DNA of 64,000 bases from Paraburkholderia metrosideri (GTDB lineage Bacteria; Pseudomonadota; Gammaproteobacteria; Burkholderiales; Burkholderiaceae). Shown in pieces: positions 36,575 through 45,130 of the stretch. The position numbers were made by a program, and so were the translations under genes. The stretch's first letter is position 1, and the number at the start of each line of letters is the position of its first letter. The notes beneath the pieces are model-generated. The model saw only the letters and a list, made by a program, of their open reading frames with translations. It searched no databases and was not told the origin of the DNA. Where the stretch lies: the NCBI RefSeq assembly GCF_904848625.1, contig NZ_CAJHCP010000020.1:35558-99557 (forward strand), read 5' to 3'.

Positions 36575-37153
36575 TTGAAGACATCCCTGTTGATCGCAGT
36601 TGGCGCGCTGGCTTCGTCGTTGTCGCTCGGCGCGTTTGCCGCCGACACCTATCAGCTCGACCCGACCCACACGTACCCGAGCTTCGAGGCGGATCACTTC
36701 GGCGGTCTGTCGGTGTGGCGCGGCAAGTTCACGAAAAGCTCCGGCACGGTGACGCTCGACCGCGCGGCCAAAACCGGTACCGTGGAGGTGACCGTCGACC
36801 CCGCGTCGGTCGATACCGGCAACGCGAAGCTCGACGAGCATCTGAAGACGGACGCGTTTTTCGACGTCGCCAAATATCCTTCGGTGACTTACAAGGGCAC
36901 CGATATCAAGTTCGACGGTGACAAGCCGGTCGAAGTGATCGGCAACCTGACGATTCGTGGCGTTACGAAGCCGGTGAATCTGAAGATCGAATCGTTCAAG
37001 TGCATGCAGCACCCGATGCTCAAGCGTGAAGTGTGCGGTGTAGAAGCGAGCACGGAATTCAACCGCGCCGATTTCGGCATGGATTTCGGTACGAAATACG
37101 GCTTCAGCATGCAGACGAAGCTGCATATCCAGACTGAAGGGATCAAGCAGTAA
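36575..37153 (+). CDS. YceI-family periplasmic protein, copy 2
   Basis: A second YceI protein (192 aa) 70 nt after the first. I choose TTG at 36575 because AGGAG (36564-36568) is 6 nt upstream and it opens directly into the signal peptide ending AFAADTYQLD; the longer frame start has no such site. TYQLDPTHTYPSFEADHFGG and DEHLKTDAFFDVAKYPS are classic YceI motifs. It differs clearly from copy 1, so an old duplication. Confidence 0.92.
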   Translation: MKTSLLIAVGALASSLSLGAFAADTYQLDPTHTYPSFEADHFGGLSVWRGKFTKSSGTVTLDRAAKTGTVEVTVDPASVDTGNAKLDEHLKTDAFFDVAKYPSVTYKGTDIKFDGDKPVEVIGNLTIRGVTKPVNLKIESFKCMQHPMLKREVCGVEASTEFNRADFGMDFGTKYGFSMQTKLHIQTEGIKQ

Positions 37154-37236
37154 GCGTTTCTATCGGTCTTGAATGAGCGTGTCTGATGTGCCTTTAGTAC
37201 CGGTATTAATAGCCGCGCACATTGCGCCGCAACACG

Positions 37237-37277
37237 AAAACCGCTTCATTCGCGTTGGCGATGAAGCGGTTTTTTTA
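37237..37277 (+). terminator. strong Rho-independent terminator after the cytochrome/yceI operon
   Basis: AAAACCGCTTCAT (37237-37249) pairs with ATGAAGCGGTTTT (37261-37273), with inner CGC/GCG pairing, ending in a run of seven T. It separates the yceI operon from the transporter gene. Confidence 0.93.
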
Positions 37278-37382
37278 TTACCTGCGCAACCTGATACCGC
37301 GCGAACTAAAAACTTTATGCGGCACTGCTTCCAATTTGCCACTCGCGTCGGATTAATTTTCAAGTTAAATAGAGCGCTGAAA

Positions 37383-37412
37383 CCGTACCGGTTATGCGCG
37401 TATCCGGTACGG
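37383..37412. promoter_or_regulatory. perfect inverted repeat, candidate operator of the MFS gene
   Basis: CCGTACCGG (37383-37391) and CCGGTACGG (37404-37412) are perfect inverted repeats with a 12-nt AT-richer spacer, 21 bp centre to centre, 58 nt before the transporter start. It is not followed by a T run, so an operator for a dimeric regulator is more likely than a terminator. The surrounding 37274-37469 holds no other supported feature. Confidence 0.6.
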
Positions 37413-37469
37413 ACATATGAGGGCTATCAAGCTCGCATCAAAAATATTCCGCGCGAACTGGAGATCTGG

Positions 37470-38747
37470 ATGAATGCAACGACCGCAACGAGCATCGCGG
37501 GGAGTCGACAGAGTTCATGGCGCGCCGTGGTCGCAGCGTCGATAGGCAATGCGCTGGAATGGTTCGATCTGGTGGTGTACGGCTTCTTCGCGGTGATCAT
37601 CTCGAAGCTGTTCTTTCCGGCCGGCAACGATACGGTGTCGCTGCTGCTGACGCTCGGCACCTTCGGCGTGTCGTTCTTCATGCGACCGCTCGGGGCGATC
37701 GTCATCGGTGCATACGCTGACCGCGCCGGACGTAAGGCCGCGCTGACGCTGTCGATCCTGTTGATGATGAGCGGCACGCTGATCATCGCCATCTTGCCGA
37801 CTTACCGGAGCATTGGCCTGGCCGCACCCGTGATCCTCGTGATCGCGCGTTTGATGCAGGGCTTCTCGGCGGGCGGTGAATTCGGCAGCGCGACTGCCTT
37901 TCTCGCCGAACATGTACCGGGGCGGCGCGGTTTCTTCGCGAGCTGGCAGGTGGCGAGCCAGGGCCTCACCACGCTGCTGGCCGCAGGCTTCGGGGTGTTG
38001 CTCACCGGTCAGTTGTCGCCCGAACAGATGAACACCTGGGGATGGCGCGTGCCGTTCTTTTTCGGTCTGCTGATCGGACCGGTCGCCTGGTTCATTCGCA
38101 CGAAGCTCGATGAGACGCCCGAGTTCCTCGCGGCGGAAACGACGGACACACCGCTGCGCGATACCTTCGCGAGTCAGAAGCTGCGACTGCTGATTGCGAT
38201 CGGCGTGGTGGTGCTGGGGACCGTGTCGACCTATCTCGTGCTGTTCATGCCGACCTATGGCGTGAAGCAGTTGGGACTCGCGCCGTCAGTGGCGTTCTCG
38301 GCGATTGCGCTGATTGGTGTGATCCAGATGGTGTTCTCGCCGGTGGTCGGGCATCTGTCGGATCGGCACGGGCGCACGACGATCATGCTCGGCTCGGCAG
38401 TGCTGCTGCTCGTGCTGATCAATCCGGCCTTCGTGTATCTGGTCGCGCATCCGACCTTCGGCACGCTGATCGCGTTGCAGATCGTGTTCGGTTTTCTGAT
38501 GACCGGCTACTTCGGCGCGTTGCCGGGTCTACTGTCGGAGATGTTTCCGGTGCAGACGCGCACGACCGGGATGTCGCTCGCCTATAACATTGCAGTGACG
38601 ATTTTCGGCGGCTTTGGGCCGTTCATCATCGCGTGGCTGATCAACGTGACGGGCTCGAAGGCCGCGCCGAGCTACTACATGATTTTTGCGGCGGTGGTGA
38701 GCCTTGTGGCGTTGATCGCGGCGCGTCGCAAGCTGGGTTTCCGTTGA
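37470..38747 (+). CDS. MFS transporter, metabolite:H+ symporter (MHS) family
   Basis: Twelve-helix inner-membrane symporter of 425 aa. It begins RAVVAASIGNALEWFDLVVYGFFA and has the MHS loop motif GAYADRAGRKAAL; the family includes proline/betaine (ProP), citrate, alpha-ketoglutarate and shikimate carriers. The N-terminal pattern fits citrate/tricarballylate-type MHS members best, but the substrate cannot be told. ATG at 37470 has GGAG at 37460-37463. Confidence 0.9.
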   Translation: MNATTATSIAGSRQSSWRAVVAASIGNALEWFDLVVYGFFAVIISKLFFPAGNDTVSLLLTLGTFGVSFFMRPLGAIVIGAYADRAGRKAALTLSILLMMSGTLIIAILPTYRSIGLAAPVILVIARLMQGFSAGGEFGSATAFLAEHVPGRRGFFASWQVASQGLTTLLAAGFGVLLTGQLSPEQMNTWGWRVPFFFGLLIGPVAWFIRTKLDETPEFLAAETTDTPLRDTFASQKLRLLIAIGVVVLGTVSTYLVLFMPTYGVKQLGLAPSVAFSAIALIGVIQMVFSPVVGHLSDRHGRTTIMLGSAVLLLVLINPAFVYLVAHPTFGTLIALQIVFGFLMTGYFGALPGLLSEMFPVQTRTTGMSLAYNIAVTIFGGFGPFIIAWLINVTGSKAAPSYYMIFAAVVSLVALIAARRKLGFR

Positions 38748-38780
38748 TGCTGATGCAGGTTGCACGACAGCGGTAAACGC

Positions 38781-38810
38781 AGAAGGCCGGTTCGAAAGAA
38801 CCGGCCTTCT
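38781..38810. terminator. bidirectional terminator between MFS gene and secF
   Basis: Perfect 13-bp stem AGAAGGCCGGTTC / GAACCGGCCTTCT closed by a GAAA tetraloop, placed between convergent genes (37470-38747 and 38840-39790). T content beyond the stem is modest in both directions. Confidence 0.85.
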
Positions 38811-38839
38811 GCTTTGCAACGTCTACCTCAACAGCAGGC

Positions 38840-39790
38840 TCAGACCTGCGCGCCCGCGTTCGGGTCGTTCGGATCCGCGCTATCTTTCTTGTCCTTCACC
38901 AGATCTTCGCGCTTCACGCCGAGCCACATGGCCAGCGCCGCAGCAACGAACACCGACGAGTAGATACCGAACAGAATACCGACCGTCAGCGCCAGAGCGA
39001 AGTAGTGCAACGTCGGGCCGCCGAACAGGAACATCGACAGCACCATCATCTGTGTACAACCGTGCGTGATGATGGTTCGCGACATCGTGCTGGTGATCGC
39101 GTGGTTGATGACTTCGGTCACCGTCATCTTGCGTTCGCGGCGGAAGGTTTCACGAATCCGGTCGAAAATAACGACCGATTCGTTCACCGAGTAGCCGAGC
39201 ACCGCCAGCACGGCAGCCAGCACCGACAGCGAGAACTCCCACTGGAAGAACGCGAAGAAGCCGAGAATGATCACCACGTCGTGCAAGTTCGCGATCACGC
39301 CGGCCACCGCGTACTTCCATTCGAAGCGGAACGACAGGTAGATCACGATCCCGACCACCACGCAGGCGAGCGCGAGCAGACCGTCGGTGGCGAGTTCCTT
39401 GCCGACCTGCGGGCCGACGAACTCGACGCGCTGCAATTGCACTTCAGGGGTGTCGGTCTTCAGCGCGCCCATCACCTGGTCGCTCTGTTGCGCTGACGTG
39501 TAGCCCTGCTTGAGCGGCAGACGGATCAGTACGTCGCGCGAGGTGCCGAAGTTCTGCACCTGAGCGTCGGCATAGCCGAGCCTCGACAACGTGCCGCGCA
39601 CCGGATCCAGCGGAGCAGCGCCCGGATACTGCACCTCGATGACCGTACCGCCGGTGAATTCCACCGACAGATGCAGCCCGCGATGCACAAGGAAAAACAC
39701 AGCGGCAACGAACGTCAGCAGCGAGATTGCGTTGAAGATCAACGCACGCTGCATGAACGGAATGTCTTTGCGAAAACGGAAAAATTCCAT
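38840..39790 (-). CDS. secF: protein translocase subunit SecF
   Basis: Protein of 316 aa with six transmembrane helices that works with SecD to drive late protein export using the proton-motive force. Visible: the start EFFRFRKDIPFMQRA, periplasmic domain VEFTGGTVIEV, and the SecF signature GYSVNESVVIFDRIRE. Last gene of queA-tgt-yajC-secD-secF, 18 nt after secD. Confidence 0.97.
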   Translation of the reverse strand: MEFFRFRKDIPFMQRALIFNAISLLTFVAAVFFLVHRGLHLSVEFTGGTVIEVQYPGAAPLDPVRGTLSRLGYADAQVQNFGTSRDVLIRLPLKQGYTSAQQSDQVMGALKTDTPEVQLQRVEFVGPQVGKELATDGLLALACVVVGIVIYLSFRFEWKYAVAGVIANLHDVVIILGFFAFFQWEFSLSVLAAVLAVLGYSVNESVVIFDRIRETFRRERKMTVTEVINHAITSTMSRTIITHGCTQMMVLSMFLFGGPTLHYFALALTVGILFGIYSSVFVAAALAMWLGVKREDLVKDKKDSADPNDPNAGAQV

Positions 39791-39808
39791 GGTCTTGTTC
39801 TCCGGGAC

Positions 39809-41884
39809 TCAGCGGGATGAACCCGGTTTCTGCGGCGTATTCGACGAACCCGCCGGCTGGCCAGACGTGCCCGACGCATTACGACGACGCACGGTCGGCT
39901 TGCCACCTCGTGCCTGCGCGACGGCTTGCTGCGCCTTCGACTTGCTCTTGGTCACTGCGGCGACAGCCTGCGCGGTGTCGGTTGCGGCGTCGTCGCTACC
40001 GAGGTAAGCGTTCGAGCCTGCGGGTGCCGTTTCCGGACGCCACACCTGACCGATCGCGAGCGACTTCAGCTTTTTCTTGCCGCCGTACCAGAGATTGACG
40101 AGACCGCGCGAGAAGAACACCGCCGAGAACATCGACGTCAAAATGCCGATACAGTGGACCATCGCGAAGCCGCGCACCGGGCCGGAGCCGAATGCGAGCA
40201 GGGCGAGGCCGGCGATCAGCGTCGTGACGTTCGAGTCGAGAATCGTTGCCCATGCGTGCGCGTAACCGTTCTGGATAGCCAGTTGCGGCGGCGCGCCGTG
40301 GCGCAGTTCTTCACGCACCCGTTCGTTGATCAGCACGTTGGCGTCGATCGCCATACCGAGCGCGAGCGCGATAGCGGCGATACCCGGCAGCGTGAGCGTG
40401 GCCTGCAACATCGATAGCACCGCGACCAGCAACAACAGATTCACGGACAGGCCGATGACCGAGATCACGCCGAACAGCATGTAGTACGCGACCATGAAGA
40501 CGGCGATTGCCACGAAGCCCCACACCACCGAGTGGAAGCCCTTCTTGATGTTGTCCGCGCCGAGGCTCGGGCCGATCGTGCGTTCTTCGATGATTTCCAT
40601 CGGTGCCGCGAGCGAACCGGCGCGCAGCAGCAGCGCGAGGTCGGCGGCGGCCTGCGGGTTAGGCTGGCCGGTAATCTGGAAGCGGTCGCCCAGTTCCGAC
40701 TGGATGGTCGCCACCGTCAGCACTTCGCCCTTGCCCTTCTCGAACAGCACCATTGCCATCGGCTTGCCGATGTTGTCGCGCGACACGCTCGCCACGGCAC
40801 GGCCACCGGCCGAATCCAGACGAATGTTGACCGACGGACGCTGATGCTCGTCGAAGCCCGCCGACGCGTCGATAATCCGGTCGCCGGTGAAGATCACCTG
40901 CTTGCGCAGCATGACGGGCGCCTGATTGCCTTGCGTGAAGAGTTCGTCGCCCGGCGGAACCGGGTCGTTCGGGTTCGGATGCAGATTGTTCGGATCGGCG
41001 AGGCGCGCTTCGAGCGTTGCCGTACGGCCGATGATGTCCTTCGCCTTCGCCGTGTCCTGCACGCCCGGCAGTTCGACCACGATGCGGTCGGCGCCTTGCT
41101 GCTGGATCACCGGCTCGGCGACGCCGAGTTCGTTCACGCGGTTATGCAGCGTGGTGATGTTCTGCTTGAGCGCGGCGTCCTGCACCGCACGCTGCACGGC
41201 CGGCGTGAACGTGCCGACCAGTTGCAACCCACCGTCCTGACCCGGCTGCGTAGCCCACTGGAGTTCGCTGATGCCACGGCCGAGCAGCTTCAGCGCCGCG
41301 TCCGCCGTAGCCTGATCGGCCACATTGACCACTACCGACTGATTCACGCGATTCACACCGCCATCGCGGACGTTGTTGTCACGCAGCAGCGTGCGCACGT
41401 CTGATGCGTCTGAATCGAGCTTCTTGTTCAGCGCGCCGGCCATGTCGACCTGCAGCAGGAAGTGGACGCCGCCGCGCAGATCGAGACCGAGATACATCGG
41501 CAGAGCATGCAGTGCGGTCAGCCAGTTCGGCGACGCGCTTTGCAGGTTCAGTGCGACGACGTATTGCGGATCGGTCGGGTCGGCGTTCAGCGACTTCTGC
41601 AGCAAGTCTTTCACGCGCAATTGCGTGTCGGTGTCCGGCAGACGCACGCGAATGTTCGCGTTGGTCGACGAGTTGTCGAACGTGACGCCGTCCGGCTTGA
41701 TCTGATTGGCGGCGAGCGCGGCTTCGACCGCGGCCAGCGTGGTCGAGTCGAGCCTGACCGTTGCCTTGCCGCTCGACACCTGCACCGCCGGCGCTTCGCC
41801 GAACAGGTTGGGCAGCGTGTACACGAGGCCGATGACCAGAGCCACCAGCATCACGGCGTATTTCCAGAGGGGGTAACGATTCAT
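39809..41884 (-). CDS. secD: protein translocase subunit SecD
   Basis: Protein of 691 aa: an N-terminal helix (YPLWKYAVMLVALVIGLVYT), large periplasmic P1 domain, and five C-terminal helices with GLDLRGGVHFLLQVD and ALGMAIDANVLINERVREE. It is about 75 residues longer than E. coli SecD; most of the excess is a cytoplasmic C-terminal tail rich in Lys, Arg, Gln, Ser and Pro (after LKSLAIGQVWRPE). Export complex with SecF and YajC. Confidence 0.97.
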   Translation of the reverse strand: MNRYPLWKYAVMLVALVIGLVYTLPNLFGEAPAVQVSSGKATVRLDSTTLAAVEAALAANQIKPDGVTFDNSSTNANIRVRLPDTDTQLRVKDLLQKSLNADPTDPQYVVALNLQSASPNWLTALHALPMYLGLDLRGGVHFLLQVDMAGALNKKLDSDASDVRTLLRDNNVRDGGVNRVNQSVVVNVADQATADAALKLLGRGISELQWATQPGQDGGLQLVGTFTPAVQRAVQDAALKQNITTLHNRVNELGVAEPVIQQQGADRIVVELPGVQDTAKAKDIIGRTATLEARLADPNNLHPNPNDPVPPGDELFTQGNQAPVMLRKQVIFTGDRIIDASAGFDEHQRPSVNIRLDSAGGRAVASVSRDNIGKPMAMVLFEKGKGEVLTVATIQSELGDRFQITGQPNPQAAADLALLLRAGSLAAPMEIIEERTIGPSLGADNIKKGFHSVVWGFVAIAVFMVAYYMLFGVISVIGLSVNLLLLVAVLSMLQATLTLPGIAAIALALGMAIDANVLINERVREELRHGAPPQLAIQNGYAHAWATILDSNVTTLIAGLALLAFGSGPVRGFAMVHCIGILTSMFSAVFFSRGLVNLWYGGKKKLKSLAIGQVWRPETAPAGSNAYLGSDDAATDTAQAVAAVTKSKSKAQQAVAQARGGKPTVRRRNASGTSGQPAGSSNTPQKPGSSR

Positions 41885-42000
41885 GAGTGGTCCAACGGGA
41901 AGGTTGGCTTGGAAGCGATGCGTCCGGCGATGAGCGCGGGCGATTCAGCAGGGTTGCCGTGGATCGCCGCGAGGCCGCGCCGGACGCGAGAGAGCCGGCC

Positions 42001-42330
42001 TTACAGCGACTTGATCGTGCCCTTCGGGAGAATCGTCGTGATCGACGCTTTTTGCACGGTGATTTCCGTGCCTTCCGAGATTTCGACGCCGACGTAAGCT
42101 TCACCCACCTTGGTGATCTTGCCCACGATGCCGCCGTTCGTCACCACTTCGTCGCCTTTAGCCATGGCGGAGAGCATGTTGCGGTGCTCTTTCTGGCGCT
42201 TCATTTGCGGGCGAATCATGATGAAGTACAGCACGCCGAACATCAGGATCAGCGGCAGGAAGCTCATCAGGTTCGATTCGATGCCACCTGCTGCTGTGCC
42301 TTGGGCAAAGGCATTGGAAATGAACGACAC
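42001..42330 (-). CDS. yajC: Sec translocase accessory subunit YajC
   Basis: Single-span inner-membrane protein of 109 aa: SFLPLILMFGVLYFIMIRPQMKRQKEH is the standard helix-plus-basic stretch (shown here as residues about 22-48), followed by GDEVVTNGGIVGKI. GTG at 42330 is preferred: GGAGAG lies about 6 nt upstream and the product VSFISNAFAQG matches family starts; the longer frame is unlikely. Confidence 0.95.
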   Translation of the reverse strand: MSFISNAFAQGTAAGGIESNLMSFLPLILMFGVLYFIMIRPQMKRQKEHRNMLSAMAKGDEVVTNGGIVGKITKVGEAYVGVEISEGTEITVQKASITTILPKGTIKSL

Positions 42331-42527
42331 GTTGGTCTCTCCGTTATCAGTCAAACGATCAAAAAAATCAGCCGATTATTCTACCACCGGCCCGTTAAGC
42401 GTCGGCACGGGGAATCGGCTTTGCGATCAACCGTTTATGCCTTTTACACTGGCCAACGAAAGTTAATTGTAAGGTTTTCTCCGGCCACGACCGCGAAATC
42501 CTCTGCGGAAACTGCTGCCGGGTCTTG

Positions 42528-43742
42528 TCACGGTGCCTGTTCGATGCCGCGTGCACGGTTCTCGTGGAAGCGTTTGCGGAACGGCTCGAACATCTTTGCG
42601 TCGATGGCATCGCGCATTTCCTGCATCAGTTCGAGGTAGTAGTGCAGGTTGTGAATCGTATTTAGCTGCGCGCCGAGGATTTCGCCGACCCGGTGCAGGT
42701 GATGCAGATAGCCGCGCGTGAAATTGCGGCAGGTGTAGCAACCGCATTGTTCGTCGAGCGGACGCAGCGAGTTCTTGTGCGCGGCGTTGCGGATCTTGAT
42801 GTCGCCGAAACGGGTGAACAGCCAGCCGTTGCGGGCGTTGCGGGTCGGCATCACGCAGTCGAACATGTCGACGCCGGCGGCCACCCCCGCCACCAGGTCT
42901 TCCGGCGTGCCGACGCCCATCAGGTAGTGCGGCTTGTTGGCCGGCAGCTTCGGACCGATGTGGTTCAGCACGCGCATCATGTCTTCCTTCGGCTCGCCGA
43001 CCGACAGACCGCCGATTGCGAAGCCGTGGAAATCTTTCTCGGCGAGACCTGCCAGCGATTCGTCGCGCAAATCTTCGAACATGCCGCCCTGGACGATGCC
43101 GAACAACGCATTCGGGTTGCCCAGACGCTTGAATTCGTCGATCGAGCGTTGTGCCCAGCGCATCGACATGCGCATCGAATCGGCCGCTTCCTGATGCGAG
43201 GTCGGCACGTTATTGGTTGCGTACGGCGTGCATTCGTCGAATTGCATGACGATGTCCGAGTTCAGCACCTTCTGGATCTGCATCGACACTTCGGGCGACA
43301 GGAACAGCTTGTCGCCATTGATCGGTGATGCGAACGTGACGCCATCTTCGGTGATCTTGCGCAGATCGCCGAGCGAAAACACCTGGAAGCCGCCGGAGTC
43401 GGTCAGGATCGGCTTGTTCCAGCCCATGAAGCGGTGCAGGCCGCCGTGCGCCTCGATGGTTTCGAGACCCGGGCGCAGCCAAAGGTGGAACGTGTTGCCG
43501 AGAATGATCTGCGCGTGCATCTCTTCAAGCTCGCGCGGCTGGACCGCTTTCACCGTGCCGTAGGTGCCGACCGGCATGAAGATCGGCGTTTCGACCACGC
43601 CGTGATTCAGCGTGACACGGCCGCGGCGCGCCTGGCCGTCGGTGCCGAGCAGTTCGAATTTGAGGCCGTTTTCGGGGCGGACGTGATCGCCGAGGTACGC
43701 GCCGTGATCGGCGCGCGTGCTGCTGATGTGACCGTCGGTCAT
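42528..43742 (-). CDS. tgt: queuine tRNA-ribosyltransferase
   Basis: TIM-barrel enzyme of 404 aa that exchanges G34 for preQ1 in tRNA-Asp, -Asn, -His and -Tyr. Nucleophile and base-recognition motifs: DSGGFQVFSLG, GIVQGGMFEDLR, and the zinc site CGCYTCRNFTRGYLHHL. ATG at 43742 has AGGAG 8-12 nt upstream. The N-terminal 25 residues (MTDGHISSTRADHG...) are longer than in E. coli. QueA, the next step, is encoded upstream. Confidence 0.97.
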   Translation of the reverse strand: MTDGHISSTRADHGAYLGDHVRPENGLKFELLGTDGQARRGRVTLNHGVVETPIFMPVGTYGTVKAVQPRELEEMHAQIILGNTFHLWLRPGLETIEAHGGLHRFMGWNKPILTDSGGFQVFSLGDLRKITEDGVTFASPINGDKLFLSPEVSMQIQKVLNSDIVMQFDECTPYATNNVPTSHQEAADSMRMSMRWAQRSIDEFKRLGNPNALFGIVQGGMFEDLRDESLAGLAEKDFHGFAIGGLSVGEPKEDMMRVLNHIGPKLPANKPHYLMGVGTPEDLVAGVAAGVDMFDCVMPTRNARNGWLFTRFGDIKIRNAAHKNSLRPLDEQCGCYTCRNFTRGYLHHLHRVGEILGAQLNTIHNLHYYLELMQEMRDAIDAKMFEPFRKRFHENRARGIEQAP

Positions 43743-43926
43743 CTAGAGAACTCCTGTGCTACCGGAAAGCGCTTTGCGTGGGACCGGAGTAGCCGCTAAA
43801 GCGCCAACTCCGGTCGACAAGTCCGGCGCAAATGTTGAAACGCCGCCGGAAGGGCTCGCGGCGGCAGAGGAACTGCAAAAACTTGAAACGGCGGCGGTAG
43901 AGCGTGTCGGGCGGTTGGCCGGGCGT

Positions 43927-44982
43927 TCAGCCGTCGCGACGCGTCAGCAGCATCGCGTCGCCGTAGCTGAAGAAGCGGTACCGCTGCTCGATCGCGTGGC
44001 GATAGGCGGCGCGAATCGTTTCCACGCCCGCGAACGCCGACACCAGCATCAGCAAAGTCGACTTGGGCAGATGGAAATTCGTCACCAGCCGGTCGACCAC
44101 GCGGAACTTATACCCCGGCGTGATGAAAATATCAGTCTCAGTACTCGCGGCGCCCAGCGGACGGCCCGCGGCGTCGGCGTCGCGCGCGGCGGCTTCCAGC
44201 GCGCGCATCGAGGTCGTGCCCACCGCGATCACGCGATTGCCGCGCGCTTTCGTCGCCGCGATCTTGTCGGCGAGCGACTGCGGCAGGTGATACCACTCGC
44301 TGTGCATCTTGTGTTCGTCGAGGTTTTCGACCCGCACCGGCTGGAACGTGCCCGCGCCGACGTGCAGCGTGAGCGTCGCGCGCTCCACACCGCGGGCGTC
44401 GAGTTTTGCGAGCAGCCCGTCGTCGAAATGCAGACCGGCGGTGGGGGCCGCGACCGCGCCCGGGTTTTGCGCGAACACCGTCTGGTAGCGGGTTTCGTCG
44501 GTCGAATCGGGGTCGTGCTCGATGTACGGCGGCAACGGCAGACGGCCGAATTGCTCGATCAGCGTCAGGCAGTCGTCGGGGAAATGCAGCGTGTAGAACG
44601 GTTCGACGCGCTCGCCGAGCGTGACGTCGAACGCATCGGCCAGGCGGATCGTGGTGCCCGGCTGCGGGCTCTTGCTCGCGCGGATTTGCGCAAGCGCCGT
44701 GCGTTCGCCCGTGAGGCGCTCTACCAGCACTTCGACCTTGCCGCCACTGGCCTTCTGGCCGAGGAAGCGCGCCTTCAGGACTTTGGTATCGTTGAAGATC
44801 AGCAGATCGCCCGGTGCGATGCACTCGGGCAATTCGGCAAAACGGCGGTCGATCAGACGCGCGGTGTCGGCTGAAGCGGAGTTCTCCACCTCGAGCAGGC
44901 GGCTGGCGCTACGCTCGGGTAGCGCAACTTGCGCGATCAGCTCGGGTGGCAGATCGAAATCGAAATCGGAAAGCGTAAGCAT
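43927..44982 (-). CDS. queA: S-adenosylmethionine:tRNA ribosyltransferase-isomerase
   Basis: Protein of 351 aa that converts preQ1 to epoxyqueuosine in tRNA using the ribose of SAM. Family motifs: SDFDFDLPPELIAQ, GDLLIFNDTKVLKAR, GAVAAPTAGLHFD and FHLPKSTLLMLVSAF. First gene of the leftward queuosine/Sec block; 184 bp separate it from tgt. It is divergent from recG. Confidence 0.97.
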   Translation of the reverse strand: MLTLSDFDFDLPPELIAQVALPERSASRLLEVENSASADTARLIDRRFAELPECIAPGDLLIFNDTKVLKARFLGQKASGGKVEVLVERLTGERTALAQIRASKSPQPGTTIRLADAFDVTLGERVEPFYTLHFPDDCLTLIEQFGRLPLPPYIEHDPDSTDETRYQTVFAQNPGAVAAPTAGLHFDDGLLAKLDARGVERATLTLHVGAGTFQPVRVENLDEHKMHSEWYHLPQSLADKIAATKARGNRVIAVGTTSMRALEAAARDADAAGRPLGAASTETDIFITPGYKFRVVDRLVTNFHLPKSTLLMLVSAFAGVETIRAAYRHAIEQRYRFFSYGDAMLLTRRDG

Positions 44983-45130
44983 GCGAACGACTGGATGCGA
45001 ATTGAGACTGAATTGAGCCGAAGCTTAAGCCGGACGGCTATGATTGCGGGACGCTGAACAGCCCGCGAGCCCGCGCGCGGTATGGCGTGCGAACCCTTTG
45101 ACAGCCGATATTGTACTTGCGAAGCAGCCC

